Source of the DNA: Sporomusa acidovorans
GTDB lineage: Bacteria > Bacillota > Negativicutes > Sporomusales > Sporomusaceae
Reading direction: 5' to 3'
Length of the DNA: 64,000 nucleotides
Assembly (NCBI RefSeq): GCF_900101845.1
Contig: NZ_FNAM01000006.1
Span: 93,783-157,782 of the forward strand
The position numbers and the translations under genes are program-made. This document shows positions 54,940 through 63,610 of this stretch, piece after piece; within the stretch, counting starts at the first letter, position 1; every line of letters begins with the position of its first letter. The notes under the pieces were generated by a model. The model searched no databases and was not told the DNA's origin. It was given only the letters and a program-made list of their open reading frames with translations.

Positions 54940-55524
54940 TTAATTATGTACTTTCTGAATGCCTTCAAACGCGTATTTTATTAAAACTCTTATAAACGCT
55001 TCATCTATGCTCTCACCGGTTACTAATAAACGATAGAATAGTGGACCATAGATTAAGTCAATGCACAATTCAAGATCCAGGTCCTTGTTTAACTCTCCTC
55101 TTTGCACCCCTCGCTCTAGAATTCGCCGTGAATCGAGTCTGCGGGGATTAAAGTATCTAAGACGGTATTCTTCCGCCAGCTTTAGATCAAATTGTCCTTC
55201 GGCAATTAATTCAGTAATTACCTTACCTTCCCGGCTCAATAAAAAATTGGCTAAGTTGCTGACCTGAATGGCGATATCTTCCATTACGGAACCGGTATCA
55301 GGCACAGGAAGCCTAGACATAGCCGCAGAAAGAAATCCGTCCATAACAACCGCAGCTTTGTTTGGCCACCATTTATAAATGGTGGCTTTACTCACTCTGG
55401 CCCGTTCGGCAATTTTCTCAACCGTTACATTTCCGAAGCCCTGCTCCAGCAACAAATCATACGAAGCTTCCAGAATAGCTTTTTCCGTTGCGGCGTTACG
55501 TGGACGCCCTTTTTTCTTTTCCAA
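54940..55524 (-). CDS. TetR-family repressor
   Basis: 194 aa. N-terminal HTH (about 12-58; NVTVEKIAERARVSKATIYKWW in part) and a TetR C-terminal ligand domain. TTG start, 7 nt after GGAGG. Divergent from an MFS efflux-type gene, with three copies of a TACTAAA/TTTAGTA element between them, the classic arrangement of a drug- or metabolite-responsive repressor controlling its exporter and itself. Confidence 0.9.
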   Translation of the reverse strand: MEKKKGRPRNAATEKAILEASYDLLLEQGFGNVTVEKIAERARVSKATIYKWWPNKAAVVMDGFLSAAMSRLPVPDTGSVMEDIAIQVSNLANFLLSREGKVITELIAEGQFDLKLAEEYRLRYFNPRRLDSRRILERGVQRGELNKDLDLELCIDLIYGPLFYRLLVTGESIDEAFIRVLIKYAFEGIQKVHN

Positions 55525-55562
55525 AAAAAATCCTCCCGTAAGAATAAACTATACGTACATTA

Positions 55563-55659
55563 TACTAAATAATTTTAGTAAAAGAAAATAAAATTACCTC
55601 TTTACAGTACTAAACGTTTAGTATATAATTTAACCAATATCTAAACTGTACGTTTAGTA
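55563..55659. promoter_or_regulatory. TetR operator cluster
   Basis: Three related palindromes: TACTAAATAATTTTAGTA (55563-55580), the perfect 16-mer TACTAAACGTTTAGTA (55608-55623) and CTAAACTGTACGTTTAG (55641-55657). They share the half-site CTAAA. They fill the 181-bp divergent region between tetR and the MFS gene. Confidence 0.75.
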
Positions 55660-55705
55660 TTATATTACTATGATGCTAAACGCGAAAATGAAAGAAGGTA
55701 ATTAT

Positions 55706-56896
55706 ATGAACACTGTAGAGATTAAAACCAGGAAAGCTCCCAACTGGATTCCTTCTCTGTTAGCCGTCGCATGTGGTGTATTTGTTGCTAACCTTTATTA
55801 TGCGCAGCCCTTAGTAGGCCCTATCAGTAGCGACACCCATCTTCCATTGGCATCCTCAGGGTTAATTGTGACGTTAACACAAATCGGCTACGTTATAGGC
55901 TTATTATTCATTGTCCCCCTTTGCGACCTCATCGAAAATCGACGGTTAGTTTCCAGTATATTAGTAGTTGGGGTTTGCGCATTGATTGCGGCAGCCTTAA
56001 CACACAACGCGACAATTTTCCTGATAACATCCATGTTTATCGGCCTAGGTTCCGTAGCTACCCAAATACTTGTGCCCTACGCAGCTCATTTAGCACCTGA
56101 GGAAAAACGCGGCCAAATGGTAGGCAATGTAATGAGCGGCCTGTTGCTGGGAATCATGCTTGCCCGGCCGATGGCCAGTTTCGTTACTGACCTTTGGGGG
56201 TGGCAGATGATCTTCATTTTCTCAGCTATTATTACGGCAATACTGACTGCTTTGTTGGCTTGTGTACTTCCCGAGCACAATCCTTCGCCTTCTATGAGTT
56301 ATGTTGATTTAATTAGCTCCTTGTGGTCTCTTTTTACAAAAACGGCTGTTTTACGCCGCCGTGCGTTCTATCAAGCTTGCCTGTTTGGGGCATTCAGTCT
56401 GTTCTGGACAGTAATTCCACTATGGCTGGCCAGCCATTTCCATTTATCACAGCAGGGTATTGCTTTATTCGCCCTTGCCGGTGTGGCCGGTGCAGCAGCT
56501 GCTCCAATAGCAGGAAGATTGGCTGATAGAGGCTGGACCAAAAGGTTGACGGGTTTGGCCATTTGCGTGGCAATCCTATCTTTTTTACTTACTCATTTAT
56601 TTCAAGATTCATCAGACTACTCGTTAGCAATCCTTGTCATTGCCGCCATCATTTTAGATATGGCGGTTTCCGGCAATCTAGTTCTGAGTCAACGGGCGAT
56701 ATATTCTTTAGGCGGGAAAATCCGCGGGCGAGTGAACGGCGTATTTATGGCTGTATTCTTTATCGGTGGAGCAATTGGGTCTGCATTAGGCGGCTGGGCA
56801 TATGCCTATGGGGGCTGGGTGTTGGCTTCCAATCTCGGGCTAAGCATGGGAGTTGTTGCATCATTATATTATCTCACCGAAAAAAGCAGTTCGTGA
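55706..56896 (+). CDS. MFS exporter
   Basis: 396 aa, 12 TM helices. Typical drug-resistance MFS opening VANLYYAQPLVGPI and the motif A region between TM2 and TM3 (PLCDLIENRR). Closest in style to the YnfM/NepI-like DHA1 exporters. Start at ATG 55706 with GAAGG 7 nt upstream; an earlier in-frame ATG lacks an RBS. Controlled by the divergent TetR protein (inference from operators). Substrate unknown. Confidence 0.88.
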   Translation: MNTVEIKTRKAPNWIPSLLAVACGVFVANLYYAQPLVGPISSDTHLPLASSGLIVTLTQIGYVIGLLFIVPLCDLIENRRLVSSILVVGVCALIAAALTHNATIFLITSMFIGLGSVATQILVPYAAHLAPEEKRGQMVGNVMSGLLLGIMLARPMASFVTDLWGWQMIFIFSAIITAILTALLACVLPEHNPSPSMSYVDLISSLWSLFTKTAVLRRRAFYQACLFGAFSLFWTVIPLWLASHFHLSQQGIALFALAGVAGAAAAPIAGRLADRGWTKRLTGLAICVAILSFLLTHLFQDSSDYSLAILVIAAIILDMAVSGNLVLSQRAIYSLGGKIRGRVNGVFMAVFFIGGAIGSALGGWAYAYGGWVLASNLGLSMGVVASLYYLTEKSSS

Positions 56897-57032
56897 TGGA
56901 CTCAATCCGGCTTCCATGCGAACTAAAGCCACAAACGCCTGCACTATGTTTCCTTTATGCGCATGGCACTTTTGACACATATGATAACCATAAATAAAAG
57001 CTCACACATTATACGCAAATAATGCTGCAAAT

Positions 57033-57377
57033 TTATAATTTCGTACAATCCCTTTTTTTTGAAAACATAATATATTCATCGCCCCAATCCTTTAGTGATT
57101 TTATAACGGGTTTAAACTTTTCCCCCATATCGCTTAACGAATATTCTACTTTGGGCGGTATTTGATTATATACCGTTCTTATTATCAATCCATCCTTTTC
57201 TAACGTCCTAAGCTGCTTAGTCAGCGTAGCCTGAGTAAGTCTTGGAATTTCCCTTTGCAATTCACTAAATCTCATGGTCTTTTTCGCTAAAAGAAATAAA
57301 ATAATCAATGTCCATTTCCCCGAAAGCAGTTTCTGCACCGTAACATAGGGGCATATACCAAAGTCCTCTTCTCTCAT
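57033..57377 (-). CDS. HxlR-family transcriptional regulator
   Basis: 114-aa winged-helix protein: an N-terminal Cys in FGICPYV, KWTLIILFLL, and RFSELQREIPRLTQATLTKQL (in part), all HxlR features; the Cys often senses redox or electrophile stress. GGAGG before ATG. Divergent from a flavin-type PPOX protein with 135 bp between, a frequent pairing in which the regulator controls the flavoprotein. Confidence 0.9.
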   Translation of the reverse strand: MREEDFGICPYVTVQKLLSGKWTLIILFLLAKKTMRFSELQREIPRLTQATLTKQLRTLEKDGLIIRTVYNQIPPKVEYSLSDMGEKFKPVIKSLKDWGDEYIMFSKKRDCTKL

Positions 57378-57512
57378 GTTATCCTCCCATAGTATCTTCT
57401 AGTATACTTAGTATTGTACAAAATCGTACTTGAATATATTTGTTGTACACATTAGAATAATATTAGATAGAACATCAAAGGTCAAGTAAATAAATACCAA
57501 GGGGGTTTTTTT

Positions 57513-57908
57513 ATGCAAGAAGTATACGATTTTTTGAAAAAATGCAATACCTATTACCTTGCTACAGTTGACGGTGACCAGGCCAGGGTCCGTCCTTTCG
57601 GAACTGTAGATATTTTTGAAAATAAGCTCTATATTCAAACAGGCAAAGTCAAAAATGTTTCCCGGCAAATGCAGGCAAATCCCAAAATTGAAATTTGTGC
57701 TTTTAATGGCGGCGAATGGATTCGGCTCTCCGCAACCGCGGTACGAGATGATCGGTTAGAAGCCAAACAACATATGCTGGCTGCCTATCCAAGTTTACAG
57801 GATAGATATAAAGCGGATGATGATAATACCGAAGTACTATATCTGAAAGATGCCACTGCCACGGTTTATTCCTTCACGGGCGAACCCCGCGTAATACTTA
57901 AACCCTGA
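57513..57908 (+). CDS. Pyridoxamine-5'-phosphate-oxidase-fold flavoprotein
   Basis: 131 aa, single split-barrel domain: YYLATVDGDQARVRPFG, IQTGKVKNVSRQM and an aromatic/basic C-terminal half (ATVYSF). Members bind FMN or F420 and often act as small reductases or sensors; biochemical role unknown here. AAGGGGG precedes ATG. Divergent from the HxlR regulator and followed by its own terminator, so a two-gene stress module is likely. Confidence 0.87.
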   Translation: MQEVYDFLKKCNTYYLATVDGDQARVRPFGTVDIFENKLYIQTGKVKNVSRQMQANPKIEICAFNGGEWIRLSATAVRDDRLEAKQHMLAAYPSLQDRYKADDDNTEVLYLKDATATVYSFTGEPRVILKP

Positions 57909-57960
57909 GTCAATTAACGATTCTCTACTCATTGTTACTAAGCTTACCCATTATAACAAG

Positions 57961-57999
57961 CAGTCCTACCAGAAATTGTTCCGTCTTCTGATAGGACTG
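57961..57999 (+). terminator. Terminator after the PPOX gene
   Basis: 14-bp stem CAGTCCTACCAGAA / TTCTGATAGGACTG, one mismatch, followed by TTTCTTTT. Confidence 0.8.
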
Positions 58000-58037
58000 T
58001 TTCTTTTATGCAGGGAACCCGAATGACTGATACCAAA

Positions 58038-58057
58038 AAAGAGCCCAAAGGCTCTTT
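58038..58057 (-). terminator. Terminator of the hydrolase-GNAT operon
   Basis: 8-bp stem AAAGAGCC / GGCTCTTT with a 4-nt loop; on the minus strand it runs directly into a T7 tract. Confidence 0.85.
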
Positions 58058-58077
58058 ATGTCATTAGCAGCTTATTT

Positions 58078-58569
58078 TTATTGAACAAGCCATTGGTACA
58101 TTACATAAGCGTCTACAAACCCTTTTTCCTTGTGATTGAAAGCCTTGGGCAACGTACCTACTATAGTAAAACCACACTTTTTCCAAAGTTCAACGGCCAC
58201 TTTATTCGTTGATACTACAAAATTATATTGCATTCCCTTAAATCCCAATCGTACTGCTTCTTTAAGGGAATGTTCACACAAGGCTCTGCCTATGCCTTCT
58301 CCGCGAAATTTTGCGCTAATTACATAGCCGGCATTGCAAATATGCGATCCTAAACCTGGTTGATTGGGCTTTATAAAATAGGTACCCGCAATTTGCCCAT
58401 TATGTATGGCTACGTAGGAAGCCGACGGCGTCTCCATCCATATATGGAATCCCTCTTCCCTTGAAGTGTCAGGTGAAAAAGAATACGTGTCTCCCTTAGA
58501 GAAGGTTTCGTGTAAGATAGGCCAGATTCCAGCAAAATCCTGATTCGTTGCCTGCCTTATTTCAACCAT
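58078..58569 (-). CDS. GNAT N-acetyltransferase
   Basis: 163 aa with the acetyl-CoA loop RGEGIGRALCEHSL and C-terminal WKKCGFTIVGTLP typical of GNAT enzymes. AAAGGAGG lies 8 nt before ATG 58569, and this start overlaps the last 8 bases of the upstream hydrolase gene, so the two are translationally coupled. Substrate unknown; the coupling suggests action on the same compound class as the hydrolase or mere co-expression. Confidence 0.88.
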   Translation of the reverse strand: MVEIRQATNQDFAGIWPILHETFSKGDTYSFSPDTSREEGFHIWMETPSASYVAIHNGQIAGTYFIKPNQPGLGSHICNAGYVISAKFRGEGIGRALCEHSLKEAVRLGFKGMQYNFVVSTNKVAVELWKKCGFTIVGTLPKAFNHKEKGFVDAYVMYQWLVQ

Positions 58570-59485
58570 TTTCTTTACCTCCTTTAGGCAATGCATTTTT
58601 AAACGCACGCCGCAGTTGAGAATAAATTAGTGCCCACGCTGCATTTGCCGCTTCCTCCGGGCCAAAATGAGTAAAAGCATGACAGCAGCCGGAAAATTTC
58701 CTGAATACCACTTCTATCCCGGCATCCGCCAGACGCTCGGCATAGAGTCTGTCTTCTTCGTACAGCGGGTCAAATTCTGCCGCAATGATAAGGGCCGGTG
58801 GCAGTTCCTGAAGGTTTTTCTCCAGAAGCGGCGAGACAAAGGGATTTTTGGTGTCCTCTTCGCTGCGGATGTAACAGGCAGTAAAAAGATTAACCAATTT
58901 AGGTGTCAGCATCGTTTCCTCCGGATGGAGATGTTTATTGTAAGCGTCAATGGAATTGTCCAGTACCGCATAATCTAATATTTGGTAAATGATTGGAAAT
59001 TCCCGTCGGTCCCGGGCCAATAAGCAGATCGCCGCGGCTAGATTACCACCGGCGCTGTGCCCGCCCACGGCAATCCGCCCGGAATCGATTCCCAGTTCTT
59101 CCGCATGGTCATGTACCCATTTAACGACGGCATAGCTTTCTTCTAATGGTATCGGGAACTTACATTCCGGCGCAAGCGGGTAGTCGATGTTGACGACGAC
59201 ACAGTTAACAGCATTGGCTATCTTTCTGCACCATACGTCATCATCTTCCGCACTCCCGAGGATAAACCCGCCGCCGTGCAGACTGACAAAAACAGGGTAT
59301 CGCACCTGGGTCTGCTGTTTCGGCGTATAGATAAGAATACGCGTCCTTCCGGCATCCGTTATTACTGTGCGGTCAATAAAATGTCCTACCGGCACAGCTT
59401 CTTTCGGCAATTTGTCTTGATAAGAAGACTGGGCCTTTCTGATTTGCACCGCAATCTTAAGCATTTTCTCTGAATCTTCTAGCAT
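58562..59485 (-). CDS. Alpha/beta hydrolase, hormone-sensitive-lipase (Aes-like) family
   Basis: 307-aa esterase. Oxyanion-hole motif HGGGFILGS, nucleophile elbow GGHSAGGNLAAA, Asp in AEFDPLYEED and His in CCHAFTHF form a complete triad. No signal peptide: cytoplasmic. ATG at 59485 has GAGGTG 7 nt upstream. First gene of a pair with the overlapping GNAT gene. Probably hydrolyses short-chain esters; natural substrate unknown. Confidence 0.9.
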   Translation of the reverse strand: MLEDSEKMLKIAVQIRKAQSSYQDKLPKEAVPVGHFIDRTVITDAGRTRILIYTPKQQTQVRYPVFVSLHGGGFILGSAEDDDVWCRKIANAVNCVVVNIDYPLAPECKFPIPLEESYAVVKWVHDHAEELGIDSGRIAVGGHSAGGNLAAAICLLARDRREFPIIYQILDYAVLDNSIDAYNKHLHPEETMLTPKLVNLFTACYIRSEEDTKNPFVSPLLEKNLQELPPALIIAAEFDPLYEEDRLYAERLADAGIEVVFRKFSGCCHAFTHFGPEEAANAAWALIYSQLRRAFKNALPKGGKENG

Positions 59486-59496
59486 AACCAGCACCT

Positions 59497-59697
59497 CTAT
59501 TTAGTCAGCAAAATTCTTTTGGGGGAAGCTTCTTTCATAAATACCTGAAAAGCGTTACTGACCAATAATTTATTGTCCCATTTTGCCGATCCTCCCATTG
59601 TAAATTTGTTACTTTGCGCTGGTAAAGAACATTCCAAACAAGCTATTTCGTTAGGTAGTTTTCGTAAGTTTTTTTGTAAATACTTGTATTTTTCCAT
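59497..59697 (-). CDS. Small hypothetical protein, 66 aa
   Basis: Starts inside the last codons of the histidine phosphatase gene (47-bp overlap in another frame) with AGGAAAG 6 nt before ATG, and ends 11 bp before the hydrolase start. Contains a CLECS motif and GGSAKWDNKLLVSNAFQ, which look like real protein sequence. No family recognised. The overlap and spacing suggest one transcript from the phosphatase through to the GNAT gene. Confidence 0.5.
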   Translation of the reverse strand: MEKYKYLQKNLRKLPNEIACLECSLPAQSNKFTMGGSAKWDNKLLVSNAFQVFMKEASPKRILLTK

Positions 59698-60202
59698 GTC
59701 GAGCTTTCCTTATCCTTCCGCCAGTAAACCCCTTATTCAATAATTCCTGCTGGATATATATCATAAGGAAGCCATGTGTAACTATTAGAATATCGCTGTT
59801 GCCCGCTTCCAGGATGCCCGCAATAAATCGTTGTATCCTCCACTTTGTCTGTCTCATCGTTTCGGGTTGAGACTGATGTGAGCAATACCAGGCTAGCCTT
59901 CCTGCTGCAAGCCAGAATGGGTAAGGCAATTTCAAATTCGTTTCTATAACTGGTGCAATTGGCACTTCCCGTAGTAATCCAGTTTTTATAATTTCCCCTT
60001 GATAGATATGCTGCGCCGTCTCAACCGCTCTGGGTAAATCACTGCAATAGCACTTATCCCAATTGTCTGTCCCTGCCGGTAAAGCAATAGGTTTTGTGGG
60101 TGAGCAGTCATATTGGTTAACCCACTCTCTGAACTTTGCTGCATTCATCAGAAATTCATGAGGACAGTTCACCTCAAAATGCCGCACTAAGCCTATTTTC
60201 AT
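59651..60202 (-). CDS. Histidine phosphatase family protein
   Basis: 183 aa. The phosphohistidine motif LVRHFEV is close to the N terminus (the usual RHG is RHF), with a second Arg in SDLPRAVETAQ and the distal His in VTHGFLM. Family members are phosphoglycerate-mutase-like phosphatases; substrate unknown. ATG 60202 is preceded by GGAG about 11 nt upstream. First gene of the likely phosphatase-hypothetical-hydrolase-GNAT transcript. Confidence 0.85.
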   Translation of the reverse strand: MKIGLVRHFEVNCPHEFLMNAAKFREWVNQYDCSPTKPIALPAGTDNWDKCYCSDLPRAVETAQHIYQGEIIKTGLLREVPIAPVIETNLKLPYPFWLAAGRLAWYCSHQSQPETMRQTKWRIQRFIAGILEAGNSDILIVTHGFLMIYIQQELLNKGFTGGRIRKARHGKIQVFTKKLTKTT

Positions 60203-60291
60203 AAACTTTTCCACTCCGTCAGTAATTTAAAAAAACTTACAGTTTATACTTCATTCGCCGCTTTCCGGTTATCCCCTCTACATATAAAAAA

Positions 60292-60316
60292 ACGGCACAA
60301 TCTCAAATTGTACCGT
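60292..60316 (-). terminator. Terminator of the degP gene
   Basis: 10-bp stem ACGGCACAAT / ATTGTACCGT with one G-U pair; on the minus strand it is followed by TTTTTTTATA. Confidence 0.85.
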
Positions 60317-60454
60317 TCTGAATGAGTCAAGTGACGATTCTCCATCTCATCTTAACTGGTTTTTACTTGCAGCACTTTTCTTATTTTTTCTCTCATTCCA
60401 TTTTAGTCCTTATCTAAATTGTGTATCATTTGTAAACTTCCGTTATAAAAGGAT

Positions 60455-60479
60455 GAGTCGCGGAACCGTCCCTTGACTC
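60455..60479. repeat. GGGAC palindrome (REP-like) downstream of degP
   Basis: GAGTC-GCG-GAACCGTC-CCTT-GACTC: 5-bp arms around the GAACCGTCCC core, the complement of the GGGACGGTTC core at the transposase ends. It lies 10 bp past the degP stop. Confidence 0.6.
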
Positions 60480-60489
60480 ACCCTTTTGT

Positions 60490-61611
60490 TTACTTTTCTT
60501 CAATTTTTACTGGAACAAATAGTGTTTTACCATCTCTATGAATTAATACGACCACGTCTTCTCCAATTTTGGCATTCGCTACTTCTTTTTTTAAGGCATC
60601 CGGGTCTTTCACTTTTTTCTTATTATATTCAAGAACAATATCGCCCCGCTTAAGGCCGGCCTTTTGGGCAGGAGAGCCGTCTACAACCGCACTTACCAAT
60701 ACTCCTTCCGGCTCTTGTAAGCCAAAGTAATTGGCAAGCTCCTTCGTCATGGGCTGCATGTAAATTCCCAACCATGGTCTAATCACTTTACCGTTATTCA
60801 TAAGCTGATCCAATACCTGGGTAACGGTTGAACTCGGAATGGCAAATCCAATTCCCTGGGCCTGCGCACTAATCGCCGTATTAATACCAATTACTTCCCC
60901 TTGGAGGTTTATCAACGGACCGCCGCTATTGCCCGGATTAATCGAGGCATCTGTTTGCAAAAGATCGGTAAACTGACTCCCATTAATGGTAAGCGGTCTG
61001 CCTTTTGCGCTGATAACACCAACGGTAACTGTATGATCAAGTCCATACGGGTTACCAATCGCTATGACCCAGCTGCCTACTTCCAGTTTGTTTGAATCCC
61101 CAAACTCCAGAGAGGGAAGATTATCACCGGCATCAATCTTTAATACCGCCAAATCCAATTGTTCATCGGAACCAATTAATTTAGCAGCATAGGGTTCCTT
61201 CCTGCTGGTTAAATAAACATCTATTTTGGTAGCATTGGCAATTACATGATTATTCGTTATGATGTACCCATCTTTCGAGGTAATAAAGCCTGAACCCAAT
61301 GATTTGGCTACGCCCGGTTGTCTTTTAAACTGTTCGCCAAAGAATTCTCTAAAAAAGGGATCATTGAGAAACGGATTTCCTTGATTTTGCACTTGCATTT
61401 CAGTCTCAATTTTAACTACAGCCGGTCCTGTTTGTTTTACAATAGTCTGGATGGTGTCAGGCCCCAAAAATACACTGGGCGAGGCTATCCCCATATTTTG
61501 AGCTGCCTCAGCAGATGAAACTCCGGCTCCAAGAACCAAACCGGCCGTAAAAAATCCAGTTAAAACCATAAGCAAAACGATACTTACTAAAGATTTCTTA
61601 TTATGCTTCAT
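60490..61611 (-). CDS. degP: HtrA/DegP-type serine protease-chaperone
   Basis: 373 aa. N-terminal membrane anchor/signal (8-35), trypsin-like protease with His in TNNHVIA (about 122), Asp in LDLAVL (about 153) and Ser in NPGNSGGPL (about 228), and one PDZ domain (265-365; GSPAQKAGLKRGDIVLE). Acts in the periplasm or at the outer face of the inner membrane on misfolded proteins. GAGGAGG lies 8 nt before ATG. Flanked on both sides by GGGAC palindromes in opposite orientation. Confidence 0.94.
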   Translation of the reverse strand: MKHNKKSLVSIVLLMVLTGFFTAGLVLGAGVSSAEAAQNMGIASPSVFLGPDTIQTIVKQTGPAVVKIETEMQVQNQGNPFLNDPFFREFFGEQFKRQPGVAKSLGSGFITSKDGYIITNNHVIANATKIDVYLTSRKEPYAAKLIGSDEQLDLAVLKIDAGDNLPSLEFGDSNKLEVGSWVIAIGNPYGLDHTVTVGVISAKGRPLTINGSQFTDLLQTDASINPGNSGGPLINLQGEVIGINTAISAQAQGIGFAIPSSTVTQVLDQLMNNGKVIRPWLGIYMQPMTKELANYFGLQEPEGVLVSAVVDGSPAQKAGLKRGDIVLEYNKKKVKDPDALKKEVANAKIGEDVVVLIHRDGKTLFVPVKIEEK

Positions 61612-61645
61612 ACATTCTACCTCCTCAGCGAGTCAGACGACAGCA

Positions 61646-61674
61646 GTGAGTCAGGTGACGGTTCTTTGACTCAC
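61646..61674. repeat. GGGAC-type palindrome (REP-like) upstream of degP
   Basis: GTGAGTCA-GGTGACGGTTCT-TTGACTCAC: 8-bp arms around GTGACGGTTC, in inverted orientation to the copy at 60455. A partial third copy (GAGTCAAGTGACGATTC) lies near 60326. Confidence 0.6.
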
Positions 61675-61833
61675 AGTAATGAGTCATTGGTGATTTAGTC
61701 ACTGCCATCCTGGCTTTTGTTCGAACTAAATTCATACTTTGATTATGTATTAATACTCTATTTAGCATGATCATGCAAAATTCCTGCAAGGTTTGCTTAT
61801 CGGCAGACGAAAATAATGATCATGTCAGTTAAC

Positions 61834-61873
61834 CGAAAGCCTCCTGTCAGCTTAGATTAACAGGAGGCTTTCG
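61834..61873 (-). terminator. Terminator of the ABC-F gene
   Basis: Perfect 14-bp stem CGAAAGCCTCCTGT / ACAGGAGGCTTTCG with a 12-nt loop, 12 bp past the stop codon; weak T run. Confidence 0.75.
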
Positions 61874-61884
61874 ATATGCGCTGC

Positions 61885-63363
61885 TTAAAGCTCAAAAATC
61901 TTGGTCGCGATATTTTTGCAAAACTCCCTGTCATGTTCCACAAAGAGAATCGTTGGCGAGTATGCAAGCAGTAATTCTTCTATTTGCATGCGCGAGATCA
62001 CATCGATGAAGTTAAGCGGTTCATCCCAGATATATAAATGAGCTTGCTCACAAAGACTTTTGGCAATCAGTACTTTTTTCTTTTGGCCACCGCTAAAAGC
62101 AGACAGATCTTTGTCAAATTGAATTCTGGAGAAATCGAGTTTTCTTAAAATAGCCTTAAAGAGACTTTCATCTATATCATTCTCTCTGGCATAGCCGGTT
62201 AGATTGCCTCGAAGGTGGGAGGTATCCTGCGAAACATAGGAGATCGTAAGCTGACTTGCCTTTCTGAAAGTACCTGTATAGGTGATGTTTTCTCCGCCAA
62301 TCAGCTTCATAATGCTCGACTTGCCTGAGCCGTTCTTCCCGTAAAGTGCGATTCTGTCACCCTGCTCAATGATAAAGCTCACACCCGCACAAGCTGTCTT
62401 TTCGCCATAGAATATGGAAACCTTCTCCAGCTCTATGAGACGGTCTGCATGAAAACTCAAGGGAGAGATTTTCAACCGCTCCGAGTTTTCAATATTCTTG
62501 AGCAGCTTCGACTTTTCTTCCATAGCGGATTGTTGTCTTGCTTCGACGGCCTTCGCGCGTTTCATCATCTTGGCGGACTTGTGGCCGATATAACCTCTAT
62601 CCGGCCTCAAGCCGGAATTTTTTGTGCCCAACTTCGTTTTTTCCACTTTATCCGACCAATTAGCTGTACGTTTGGCGGCAGTTGACAGACGGGTAATATC
62701 TTTGCGGAGTTTTTCGTTTTCTGCAAGTTCAAACTGGTCCTGCATTTTCTTGTTTTCCCACCAGGAGGAAAAGTTCCCTTTTTGAATTTCAATATTCGTT
62801 TTGTTGATGGAAAGGATATGGTCAACACAGTTATCAAGAAAGGCCCGGTCGTGAGATACCAAAATAAAGCCGCGCTTAGAACGAAGATAATCACTGACAA
62901 TTTTTCTGGCGTTCATGTCAAGGTGGTTCGTCGGTTCATCAATCAGCAAGAAGCTATTTTCTTTAAGAAACAAGGCAGCAAGCAACACCTTGGTTTGCTC
63001 TCCCTTAGACAGGGTAGCAAAAGGGCGATACAAAACGTCCGCCAAGACTCGCAGCAGCGAAAGCTCACGCATCATCTGCCAATGAAGATAATCCGGATAA
63101 ATGCTTTCAATTACTTCTATGGTGTTGCTTTGTTCATCCGTTACTTCGAAAGGAAAATATTCAAAGTTTACCGTTGCTGAAATCGTACCGCGGTATTCAT
63201 ATTTGCCAAGCAATAAATTGAGGAAGGTAGTTTTGCCTCTGCCATTTCTCCCGGTGAAGCCTAATTTCCAGTCTGTATCTATTTGAAAACTGACGGTTTC
63301 AAATATGTTATCATAGCTGCCGTCATAGCTAAAGGTCAAATTGGTCACGTTTATTAAAGACAT
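61885..63363 (-). CDS. ABC-F ribosome-protection ATPase, Lsa-type
   Basis: 492 aa: two ABC cassettes with no membrane domain. Cassette 1: GRNGRGKTT Walker A, SKGEQ signature, LLIDEPTNHLD; linker (about 205-280) rich in Lys/Glu; cassette 2: GKNGSGKSS, FSGGQKKK, YIWDEPLNF. The start MSLINVTNLTFSYDGSYDNI is nearly the same as Lsa proteins, which protect ribosomes from lincosamides, streptogramin A and pleuromutilins. ATG 63363 has AGGAGG 9 nt upstream; the longer frame runs into the leader hairpin. The second Walker B lacks the usual TNH after the Glu-Pro (EPLNF), as in other Lsa members. Phenotype is inferred. Confidence 0.9.
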   Translation of the reverse strand: MSLINVTNLTFSYDGSYDNIFETVSFQIDTDWKLGFTGRNGRGKTTFLNLLLGKYEYRGTISATVNFEYFPFEVTDEQSNTIEVIESIYPDYLHWQMMRELSLLRVLADVLYRPFATLSKGEQTKVLLAALFLKENSFLLIDEPTNHLDMNARKIVSDYLRSKRGFILVSHDRAFLDNCVDHILSINKTNIEIQKGNFSSWWENKKMQDQFELAENEKLRKDITRLSTAAKRTANWSDKVEKTKLGTKNSGLRPDRGYIGHKSAKMMKRAKAVEARQQSAMEEKSKLLKNIENSERLKISPLSFHADRLIELEKVSIFYGEKTACAGVSFIIEQGDRIALYGKNGSGKSSIMKLIGGENITYTGTFRKASQLTISYVSQDTSHLRGNLTGYARENDIDESLFKAILRKLDFSRIQFDKDLSAFSGGQKKKVLIAKSLCEQAHLYIWDEPLNFIDVISRMQIEELLLAYSPTILFVEHDREFCKNIATKIFEL

Positions 63364-63391
63364 GTATCGTATCCTCCTGTATAAAATTGAA

Positions 63392-63419
63392 AGCTGCAAG
63401 AAAGTCAATTCTTGCAGCT
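63392..63419 (-). terminator. Leader terminator of the ABC-F attenuator
   Basis: 11-bp perfect stem AGCTGCAAGAA / TTCTTGCAGCT with a 6-nt loop, followed on the minus strand by TTCAATTTT, ending about 10 nt before the RBS of the ABC-F gene. Its 3' arm is also complementary to an upstream segment (63491-63500). Confidence 0.75.
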
Positions 63420-63490
63420 CATAAATACAGCAATGTCAAGCCCCTGATAGGGCAGGACGAGGATATATTAAATGAGTGAAAAGAATGTTA

Positions 63491-63500
63491 ACTTTCTTGC
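63491..63500 (-). promoter_or_regulatory. Anti-terminator segment of the ABC-F leader
   Basis: On the minus strand GCAAGAAAGT. It can pair 10/10 with ACTTTCTTGC in the 3' arm of the terminator (63396-63405) and 9/9 with CTTTCTTGC inside the leader peptide ORF (63563-63571). Confidence 0.65.
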
Positions 63501-63559
63501 ATAAGCACAACAAAACAAGAGGCATTTCCGCTTCATAATTTTATTATGCTTTTAAAATT

Positions 63560-63580
63560 AGCAAGAAAGAATAATCATCT
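63560..63580 (-). CDS. Leader peptide MIILSC of the ABC-F attenuator
   Basis: Six-codon ORF (ATG ATT ATT CTT TCT TGC TAA) with GGAG 8 nt upstream of ATG and about 24 nt from the predicted transcription start. Its last three sense codons contain CTTTCTTGC, which pairs with the downstream segment at 63491-63500. Stalling of a drug-bound ribosome here would free that segment to disrupt the terminator. Confidence 0.6.
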
Positions 63581-63610
63581 TTTCAACTCCAATCATTTTA
63601 TTTAGATAGT

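Noticed and set aside
63370..63410. TTGACT-17-TTTATA as a promoter for the ABC-F gene
   Set aside because: The -10 is poor and the hexamers fall inside the terminator hairpin; the promoter at 63611-63639 is much better and explains the leader.
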